Origin: Lanius collurio
Taxonomy: Eukaryota; Chordata; Aves; Passeriformes; Laniidae
DNA length: 64,000 nucleotides
NCBI GenBank assembly: GCA_020086605.1
Contig: JACBWW010000017.1
Location: forward strand, 17,652,443 to 17,716,442
Reading direction: 5' to 3'
A program made the translations under genes and the position numbers. The notes beneath the pieces were generated by a model. It saw only the letters and a program-made list of their open reading frames with translations, searched no databases and was not told the DNA's origin. Positions 50,910-59,628 of the stretch are shown in pieces; positions within the stretch are counted from its first letter, which is position 1; every line of letters starts with the position of its first letter.

Positions 50910-53900
50910 AAGAGCATTTAAATTGTCTTTTCATCTGCAGGTGAACCCCTTTTATTTTTAATCCTATCATTTGTATTTTATATTTTAAATGCATAGTGGA
51001 AGATGTCCTTTTCACTAAAGCAGGGACTTATTTTTCTCCTAAACTCTGGCATAAAGAACACAGTCCTCTCTTCTTCTCCCAGTCCTCTCTTCTGCCCCCA
51101 GCTGACAAAAACACTTGTACTGTTCACCAGCCCTTTGGTCACCTTCTTCCAACAGGTTTCTGACACTGCCTTCCTTCCCTGCCAGATGCTCCTTTGACAA
51201 TTTGCTTCATGTAGAAACTCATTTCTATTGCTTCCCCTCTCTGTGCTATGCACAGAGAACAAGTGCATTCAAGATCTTCAGGGGCAACCTGAAAACAGCA
51301 GAACTGTGATTACTTTCAGGCATAAAGATTTCAGGGAATGACAAAAATCTTAAGGATATTGGGTTTGGTTTTTGGTTATTTCCAAAATAATGGGAGACGG
51401 CAGGATAAGGAAAAAACCACAAGTACACCAAGTTGCCTCTTGAGACACTGAACTCTGAGGCCCATAAGACTCAGAATAATGGCAAGTAAATCATCAGAAC
51501 CATTTATAAGCACAAACATGTGAAAAACCAAGCAGTTTCCACACACTAATATTGTAGAATTTAATATTTATGTGTCACATGAAACAGCTTGGTAGCAAAT
51601 TCTGAGCTTGAGTTTAGTGACAGAAGGAAAACAAAAACCATCACAAAATGCATCACGTAAATTGTTGTGGGAGGGACAGTGTTTAGCACTCGCTAATTCA
51701 AAGCTGGGCCCTTGGGAGCTAAGAAACTACTTGCATTTGCTGGCACAGCTGTAGCTGTCGAAGGGATTACTAAAGCATGATGGGATGTGTGTGGCAGTCA
51801 GATGCAGCAGAACAGTCATCTGAGAAAAATTATATCAATAAGTGCCACAATGTTTTGGGGTTATAAACTAGGCAGTTAAAATACTCCCAAAATTATTTCC
51901 AGTAAGAACTTGTGGCATAATATGGTGGAATGAATACCTGAACTATTTTAAAAGTCAAGCTTAGAGCCTGGAAAAGTACACCTCACAGAGCTTCCAGGAT
52001 TACAATACAATTCTCTGTATTTGCAAATTACCAGTAGCTGTGAGCTATTTTAAAGCTGCTGCATTATGGCATTTGCAAAAAAAAATCCCCGAGCTTTAAA
52101 AATGGCAAGTCTCTACCTCTTTAGAAGAAACACTGATTCACAGTGATGCAGCATTGTCTGTTTGACTCAGCAGGTGTATTGACACCAACCAAAGATAAGG
52201 GATGGGTTCTGATCAGTCAAAAAAATCCCCATTCCTCAATTTAGGTTAAAGAAGGAGAGAGGTTGAAATAGGAAGGTGGGAGTACCTGTAGTAATAGAGA
52301 TTAGGTAAAACTGCTTGAACAAGACTATGGCAGTAGGTATGGAAAAGTATAGAAATATAAACTGGTACAAATACATGAGAGAAAGCAAATGGAAGATTGT
52401 AAAACTGATATTCTTGAAACTAAAGTTTGAAGTAAATAAAATTTGGAGCAGAAAGATAAATTAGATTTTGGTAAATATAGGGAGTAGACAAAACCTTGAG
52501 AATAAATGAAGTGTCCTGGATGTCAGGAGATGTGAGAGCAGAGGTAACAGCCAGAGGAGAGGAAGGGGAGCCACAGAAAGACATAATTGACTTCAGAATG
52601 TCAAAGAAAATCTGTTTTAAAAATCTTAGCAAGATTATGGCTCCTGAGAACAACGTTTCCCAGTTTTGTATTGATTTATAATGGGGTTTCTTTTTTTTTT
52701 TGTTTTTCTTCCCCCAAAGACTAAAATCTGTTCAGGACTTGTAATGACAGCTCAAGGCCATTAAGAAAGACTCTCTTGCATTTCACTTTTGCTGACTCAA
52801 ATGAACTGTCATCAGGAGCCACAAGGAAACACAAACTCCACGAACAGATCTGTGCCTGGATGGGTGTTTGTGTCCACAAGAGCTGTACTGCTGCGGTGGC
52901 CTCAGGGAGAGAACTGCTGTGGTGGTGAGGAACTCAGATCTAAACTGCTTTGAGTGTATTTCATCAAAGTGATTAAACAGAGAGGGAAGGCTTTTAGATT
53001 TAGTTATCAAGAGCTTTAGGCAAGACAGTGGTTTTAGTAAGGCATTAGGCATTACACCAAAATATACTTTAGAAAGCTTCTATTTTACTGGTATACTTTT
53101 GTCGTCATTTGCTGTAGCATAAAGTTTGGTTTGTTTTAATTCGACATATTTTTTGTTGAATCTTAAGAGCTTTGTGGCAGCTGAGACAATCTGTAAGTAA
53201 TATCCAGCAAAGTTTAAATCAAACCTTGTTCATAAGGAGTTTTAAGCTCCCCTAGCTGATATCCAAATGACAGTCATCCCTTCAGCTGAATGGAGCCATA
53301 AATAACAGAAAAGGGCAAACAAGGGTTTTTAATGCTGAATAACAACTTCCCCTTAATTATAGTCTGTGTTAACCTTATAATAATCCTTAGTATGAATGTT
53401 GTCACCTTTTCTTATTTTATTCAGAATATTGTTATGTTGGTGTTCTTACTAAATCCTTAACTCTCAAGAGTCTGGGACTCATCTGGGACTCTCAGATATT
53501 TTTGTTTATTTTAAATTCACCTTTCAAAAATGCAGGAAAATCTTGAAAACAGAACTACCTTAGAGGTTAAAAAATCCCCTTGCCAGTCACGAAATGTTCT
53601 GATATCTCCCATAGCTCCCAAAAGCCTCAGAAGACCCCACATAACCCCTCCTTCGTCCTTCCTTCCCCTGTCCCCAAACCCACTGACTCCTTGGTCATCC
53701 TTTCATTCCTGCTTCAGATGTCTTAGCCCCTTCTCAGCTGCTGAGTCTGGCCTCCTAAAACCTTCATTTTGACTTCAAGACTCCCTACTAGCTTTACCTC
53801 TGCAACCTTTATGCAATGCTTACAGATTTTTTTTTCAACCTCAGCCTAGTCCTATTCTGACAGGTCCCATAAGAAAAATAAAATTTTATTTAATATACAA

Positions 53901-55250
53901 ATAGGGCAATAAAAGCCGCTTTTGGCTCTAATAATTTATTGAAGTCTCAAGCTGGTCCACATGCAGTTGTCTATAGATTTAGTGTGAAGTCAGGTATGGG
54001 GATTTATTTCACACAAAACTGTTTCACACTGACTTCCCTATGTAAACAAGTATTTAAGTCTTGCTGAGCCAAACATTTCTTTACCTTACAAGCACATATA
54101 GGCACTAGTTGACTCTCATATTAATAGCACAGCATGTGTATGTCAATATTTAAATGACCTGAGATCTTCAGGGTGAAACATATTTATGCCAAAGACAGCA
54201 TTATGTTTTGGTATCCACACTCAGCATGGCTACAACTACAACAACAGTAGTACTCAATCACTGCTAGATTTCTCATAAGGAAATGAAATAATTGTGGTCC
54301 TGGTCATAAAACTGCTTTTCTCTTTGAAAGATCCAGGACTTAATAGCTTCTATAATTTTCACGTAAAATGTTTAATACCACATAATCTGTAGCTGGCTCA
54401 GCTTACCAGGAACACTGCAAAATAATCTTCAGGGCTTTATATGACATTCACCCTTTTTGTTAGGTTTAGGTTTGTGTGATCTTCCATATATAAAGTGACT
54501 TGTGCACTGGTAAACAAGGACTCTTCTAGAAATTATAGAAGTATTTCAAAGCAATTCTCAAATGCACACACTGCTACTGCCAAACACAAAGGCTAGATAA
54601 CAGCCTGCTAAAACTATGTCTTTATTATAAATATTTGCACCTTCTAGTTCACTGAGTTCACTTGCTATATATGAAATATTTAACTGTTAATCCTTCATTA
54701 TAGATTTGTCATTGGCTATCTAAGCACTGCTTTCCTAATTTGTATTTGTCTATGTGGAAATAATACAACAAGAAATACTGTAGTAGACACTGTGAGAAAG
54801 AATAGGAAAGAAATAATTAGCTCTACATTTTGCTTAAGTATATTCAGCATACCTTTCAAGGGTGTCTGAATATAGTAGAATTAAAAGTTGGAAATTTTCA
54901 CCATAAGCCTACCTGCAAACTAGTCCATGTAGTCTCCAAGGCACTCATTGAATGTGTGTGTCTACTAATGATTGGTACAGAGAGCCTCATTAATAGGTAC
55001 TCGTGTTGTAAGTATATTAGTATTCATTATTTGAATAGTCAGATATTTGAAAATGTGTTTGTACAATATAAAATATAATTTACGTTGTTTGTACAATGTA
55101 AAAATGTAGTGTGAGTAGCATCAGCATGGACTGGACAAATAGGAAATGCTGCTGAAAGGAAAAATTTCCCACCTTGGGTTAGGAATAGGCCTAGCCATCT
55201 AGTTCCCACTGCAGCTCCAGTGCTAGGGCTCAAGTATTCTTTCTGAATAG
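50910..55250. other. Intergenic DNA, no gene recognised
   Basis: Non-repetitive AT-rich DNA with short frames only. The stretch around 53,100-53,400 has homeobox-like AT cores and looks like conserved non-coding DNA, but this is unproven. An imperfect direct repeat TTTGTACAAT(A/G)TAAAA recurs with 30-bp spacing near 55,057-55,103. Confidence 0.5.
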
Positions 55251-55870
55251 AAATCACAGAATGATGAGGTTGGAAGGAGCATCTGGAAGTCACCTGGTCC
55301 AACCTCCCTGCTTGGGCAGGGCCTCATAGAGCCAGTTGCCCAGGATTGTGTCCAGAAGGCTTTTGAATATGTCCATGGATGGAGACTCCACAACCTCTCT
55401 GGGCAGCCTCGGTCAGTGTTCAGTCACTCTCAAAATAAAAGTGTTTCCTGAACCTCCTGTATTCCTGTTTGTGCCCATTGCCTCTGATCCTGTCACTAAG
55501 CACAACTGACAAAAGCCTGGCTCCATCCTCTTTGCTCCCTCCCTTTAGGTATTCATATACATTGATCAGATTCCCTCTGAGTCTTTTCTTCTCCAGGCTG
55601 GCCAGTTCCAGCTCTCAGCCTTTCCTCAAAGAGGAGATGCTCCAGTCCTTTATCACCTTCATTCCCCTTTGGTGGACTGTCTCCAGTGTGTCTGCGTCTC
55701 TCCCATAGCGAGGAGCGTAGAACTGGACACAGCGCTTTGGGTGTGGCCTCACCGGTGCTGAGTAGAGGAGAGGAATCCCCTCTCTTGATCTGCCAGTAGT
55801 GATTTGAATAATGAAGCCTGGGATACCATTCACCTTCTTTGCTCTAAGAGCACTCTGCTGGCTCATGTAT
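55251..55870 (-). mobile_element. CR1 LINE 3' fragment, minus strand
   Basis: On the + strand this reads as the reverse complement of CR1 over more than 600 bp: 'aatcacagaatgatgaggtt' (the 3' terminus), 'cctggtccaacctccctgct', 'gagactccacaacctctctg', 'ctcaaagaggagatgctcca', 'ctcaccggtgctgagtagag' and 'gcactctgctggctcatgta'. It is the best preserved CR1 in the window and therefore probably the youngest. The minus-strand open frame at 55,615-55,866 is a remnant of this copy, not a gene. Confidence 0.94.
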
Positions 55871-56429
55871 GACCCAAATTACAGCTGAGCTCTCACAACA
55901 GCCTGACTTAGATAATTTTATTTTATTAATGTTATTTATTGACACTGCCCCTGTAGTGTTTACTCAGGCTGCAGTAAATTGTCTGCTTTTTTTCCTTAAG
56001 GGTGTCTACCCAATGGGTGTCAGCAAACAAGGAATGGAAACATGACTGGGGTATAACTGATATTTGCTTAAGTTTGAAGAGGATTTGAACTGAGCTATAA
56101 TATATCAACTATCCCTTGTGTCACAGGGAGTTTTCATCCAGGAATCAATGGCATTACCAGTATGTCAGTATTACATACTTTAGTGCTCACTGAAGCAACA
56201 GAGGAAAGATCATTTCAAGAGGAGCTATTTAGAGGAATAGCTCCATTTCATTACATGAATAGCAGCATTTATGAGAGTGTTACCATGTAATTATATAGAT
56301 AAATTTAGCTTGTTCAGGTAAGAAACAAGCCTTGTGTGCCCAGTATAGTCTGTAAAGATATCTGGGCTGAAATAAAGAGGAATGCAGGGAGCGTGTGGTA
56401 CTATACACAGCTTGTGTTTTCAAAATCTG
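55871..56429. other. Unique DNA between two inverted CR1 copies
   Basis: About 560 bp of AT-rich single-copy sequence with no gene or recognised repeat. Confidence 0.5.
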
Positions 56430-57023
56430 CAGCTCAGAGGTCCAGCTGTGCCTTGGGCTGCATCACAAGAAGTGACCAGCAGGTTGAGTGAGGGAGGTGA
56501 TTCTGCTCTCTGCTCTTGTGGGACCCTGCCTGGGGTACTGTGAACAGTTCTGGGGCCCCAAAATAAGGAGTCCAGAAGAGGGATATGAAGATGATCACAG
56601 GCTGGAATACTTCTCCTATAAAGACAGGCTGAGAGAGTTGAGGTAGTTCAGCTGGAGAAGAGAAGGCTCTGAGGAAACCTTATAGTGCCTTCCAGTACCT
56701 AAAGGAAGCCGCAAGGGAGAGGTGGAGAAAGAGTTTTTACAAGGGCATGTAGCAATAAGACAAGGGAGAATGGCTTTAAAATGAAAGATGGCAGGTTTAG
56801 ATGAGATAGCAGGAAGAAATTCATTACTGTGAGCACAGTAGGACACTGGAACCCGTGGCCCAGGGAAGCTGTGGGTGCCCCATCCCTGGAAGTGCTCAAG
56901 GCCAGATTGGATGGGACTTTAAGCAACCTGGTCTAGCGGAAAGTGTCTCTGCTTATGCAGGGGAATTGAAACTAGATGATCTTTAAGGTCCCTTCCAGCC
57001 CAAACCATTTAATGATTCTGTGA
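56430..57023 (+). mobile_element. CR1 LINE 3' fragment, plus strand
   Basis: Collinear with the CR1 3' region: 'ccttgggctgcatcacaaga', 'accctgcctggggtactgtg', 'aaagacaggctgagagagtt', 'cagctggagaagagaaggct', 'gaagctgtgggtgccccatc', 'ggtcccttccagcccaaacc' and the terminal 'attctgtgattt'. It is in opposite orientation to the copy at 55,251-55,870 and covers partly the same consensus region. Confidence 0.94.
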
Positions 57024-57903
57024 TTTCTCAGTGTAATATCTCATTTCTTTCCAGCCTTAGTTGTTATCCATTGTTGCTGCAAGCATGGTTGTATCTGTTC
57101 AGGTTTTTGTGAAAATAATACAACTGTGTTCAGGAAAATGCCTTTTTTCTCTTTGTAAAAAATTACTCTACCTTTCCTTATGGACAGAAATAAGTTTTAT
57201 GTAAGTTTCTAGCTCTGAGCTCATCTTACGTATGCTAATTTAAGTTCATGAACATCCAGAGAAAGGGAAATGGGACCTCAGAAAAAAAAAAAAAGAAACT
57301 ATCTTATTTACCACATGGCCAACCTCCTTTCTTTAGGAACAAGTTACCTCGCCATTAAGACATGACATGAGTTTACAATCTTGAAATCTTTGTTTATGAC
57401 AAGCAGGAGTAAGAGCACATGATCTGTATTTGTTCATTTCGTCTTCTTTGTGAACCAAATAGCCTTGTTGTACTTAGTTTTCTTATGGGACTGAATCCTT
57501 CAAATTCTCGGGATACAACAATAAAGTTGCAGTGTCTGCACAGTATTTAGCAACTCTCAGAAAATGTATTTGAAAACAGCAAAACCAAAGTGAAATACAT
57601 TGTAATCAATTTGAGTGTCTCTAAAAATGATCTGTAAAATCAGTTTTAACACTTTTGGGTTACCAGAATTTCATAAAATCCATAAAAGAAACAACCTGTA
57701 GCTTGTGATGTAGCTACTCTGGTCAAATTCTGAAATGACAAAATAAACAACTGTAATGCTTTCTAAAAATCAGTCTATAACACATCGCATTTTTATTGGA
57801 AGATTTTATTTAAAAATAGATATTACAAATAAATCCTGAAGCTTTAAGTACCTGAGAGATTAAATTTGTAGGCGTACAAACTTCAGTCTTACAGGCCAAC
57901 TGA
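57024..57903. other. AT-rich DNA upstream of the promoter
   Basis: Unique AT-rich sequence bordering the CpG island; a short A-run lies near 57,282-57,294. No coding segment seen. Confidence 0.5.
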
Positions 57904-58692
57904 CACACTGGCAGCGTTTGGGAGCAAATCGTGGGAAATCCGCGAGGCAGTGGGGCAGAGGCTTTGCTTTGCACAGCTGTGCAAAGACTTGCCATAATAG
58001 CTGTCTGGAGCAGCAATCTCCGTGCTGGAGGAAACATGAGGAGCGCCTGTTCTCCCTCCCTCAGGACGCGTAATGCTCAGCAGAGACCGGGGAGGGCGGA
58101 GAGACGGCTGTGCTCTTGTGTTCTACCTCCGCTGGCCTGAAGGAAAGCAAGCCAAGGGATGCTCTTAGGGAAGATGCAAACCACCCCTGTGAGAAAGCCC
58201 CCAGGGAGAGTACCCTGCCCTCGGCAGAATGTCCCCAGTGCTACCCTTGCCATGTTCCGCACGGGGCGGAAGCCCAGTCTCAGCCCTCAATGCCACGATT
58301 TCCAGCCCAGACTTCACCGTTCCTGTGCAGTTTGCTATAGCATTTTTAAAAATTATTTTGTATTGAAATCAGTAGACGGGTGCATTTGCTGTTGCTTTGT
58401 GGTCGGCTGGCTCATTTTGCTTTTAAAATTCATTTTAAATACTCCAGCAGCGGCAGGGGCCCCAGCCGGAGGTCACGCGTGGCAGCGGAGCCGCGGGGGA
58501 CCCTGCGACCCGACACGTCCCAGCCGTGCGGAGAGCAGGTCACCGCGCCCGCCTTTCCCCTCGTCCCTCCCGCAGGCTGCGGTGGGAGGCGAGCGGGGCC
58601 GGCACGGCTGGGGAGGCCATTTTGCAGCCGTTCGGGGAGGGAGAGCGGGCGGCGGGCGCGGCCGGGCGGGACCCGGCCCCCCGCGGCAGGTG

Positions 58693-59085
58693 NNNNNNNN
58701 NNNNNNNNNNNNNNNNNNNNNNNNNNNNNNNNNNNNNNNNNNNNNNNNNNNNNNNNNNNNNNNNNNNNNNNNNNNNNNNNNNNNNNNNNNNNNNNNNNNN
58801 NNNNNNNNNNNNNNNNNNNNNNNNNNNNNNNNNNNNNNNNNNNNNNNNNNNNNNNNNNNNNNNNNNNNNNNNNNNNNNNNNNNNNNNNNNNNNNNNNNNN
58901 NNNNNNNNNNNNNNNNNNNNNNNNNNNNNNNNNNNNNNNNNNNNNNNNNNNNNNNNNNNNNNNNNNNNNNNNNNNNNNNNNNNNNNNNNNNNNNNNNNNN
59001 NNNNNNNNNNNNNNNNNNNNNNNNNNNNNNNNNNNNNNNNNNNNNNNNNNNNNNNNNNNNNNNNNNNNNNNNNNNNNNNNNNNNN
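58693..59085. other. Assembly gap (393 N) inside the promoter
   Basis: A run of N flanked on both sides by extremely GC-rich sequence, the usual cause of drop-out in bird assemblies. Long open frames drawn through it on both strands are artefacts of the N run. Core promoter elements or part of the 5' UTR may be missing. Confidence 0.99.
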
Positions 59086-59184
59086 CAGGACCCGGCGCTG
59101 CCGGGGAGCCCCGCGGCGGGGCAGGGCGGGTGCGGGCGGCAGGGGGCGCTGCGAGGCAGGGCAGGGGGTGCCACCAAGGGTTAA

Positions 59185-59246
59185 GGGGCGGGCGGAGAGC
59201 CCGGGCCGCTCCCGGGGGGAGAGCGGGGGGATAAACGGGGGCGGAA
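59185..59246 (+). promoter_or_regulatory. GC boxes (Sp1/KLF-like) upstream of exon 1
   Basis: GGGGCGGGC at 59,185-59,193 and GGGGGCGGAA at about 59,237-59,246 match the Sp1/KLF GC-box core, with further G-runs between them. They lie 290-350 bp upstream of the FAM171A1 start codon. Motif match only; they could lie in the core promoter or the 5' UTR, depending on the true start site. Confidence 0.5.
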
Positions 59247-59377
59247 TGAAAGAATAAACCCAGGCGGACAGGCGGCGGGGCCGCGGAGCGCTCCCGCCTC
59301 CCCTTCCTTCCTCCCCCCGCCGCCCGCCCGGGGGGACAGCGCGGGACGCGGAGCCGGGGCGCAGCGGCCGGACGACA

Positions 59378-59452
59378 ATGCAGCAGGCGGAGAAAGCAGG
59401 AGGGGCAGCGCACGGCAACATGGAGGGAGGCGCGGAGCGGGCCAGCCCCTGA
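59378..59452 (+). CDS. Upstream ORF 1 in the FAM171A1 leader (24 aa)
   Basis: Starts at ATG 59,378 with A at -3 (gacgacaATGc). A second in-frame ATG at 59,420 has a strong context (A at -3, G at +4). The 24-residue product starts MQQAEKAGG and ends ERASP; it is hydrophilic with no known domain. Its TGA stop (59,450-59,452) shares its final A with the ATG of upstream ORF 2 in TGATG. If the transcript starts upstream of 59,378, scanning ribosomes should meet this ORF before the main start. The likely role is translational control, not a functional peptide; this is inference. Confidence 0.5.
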   Translation: MQQAEKAGGAAHGNMEGGAERASP

Positions 59453-59538
59453 TGCGGCTCTTTCTCCTCCTCCTCCGGGCAGCGGCTCCGGCGGCGATTC
59501 TCTCCCTGGCGGCGGCTGGCGGCGGCGGGTGGAAATGA
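59452..59538 (+). CDS. Upstream ORF 2, signal-peptide-like (28 aa)
   Basis: ATG at 59,452 in a weak context (C at -3, C at +4). It encodes 28 residues beginning MRLFLLLLRAAAP, continuing with an Ala/Leu-rich stretch and ending in a Gly run then WK. Its TGA at 59,536-59,538 overlaps the FAM171A1 ATG (59,535-59,537) in ATGA, one base out of register. The hydrophobic profile resembles a secretory signal, but part of it follows from GCG/GGC/CTC repeats in the leader. It could be a regulatory uORF, chance coding in a GC-rich leader, or, less likely, the true N-terminus separated by an assembly frameshift; the family match of the downstream frame argues against the last. Confidence 0.4.
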   Translation: MRLFLLLLRAAAPAAILSLAAAGGGGWK

Positions 59539-59628
59539 GCAGGTCGGCGGCGCTTCTCCTCTGCCTGCTGGGCTGCAACGTATGGAAGGCGGTGACCAAA
59601 ACCTTAGGGGCGCCCGAGGCGGCTCAAG
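59535..59628 (+). CDS. FAM171A1: FAM171A1 (astroprincin), first coding exon
   Basis: The 31 complete codons begin MSRSAALLLCLLGCNVWKAV and end with an APEAAQ stretch. This matches the start of vertebrate FAM171A1 (human begins MSRSATLLLCLLGCHVWKAV and continues to ...AQEVTLKV). FAM171A1 is a type I single-pass membrane protein of roughly 890 residues, reported to influence cell shape and actin-dependent growth in astrocytes and other cells. This exon supplies the signal peptide (basic SRS, hydrophobic LLLCLLG core). The start is ATG 59,535 (gtggaaATGa, G at -3). The exon ends at CTCAAG|GTCGGT, leaving one base (G) of the next codon: phase 1, which would restore the conserved Glu (Gln-Glu-Val) when joined to exon 2. 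The donor deviates from GTRAGT at +3, so it is only moderate. All later exons lie beyond the window. Confidence 0.9.

Noticed and set aside
55615..55866. Minus-strand 83-codon frame with apparent protein character
   Set aside because: Lies wholly inside the minus-strand CR1 copy and is a remnant of the element, not a host gene.
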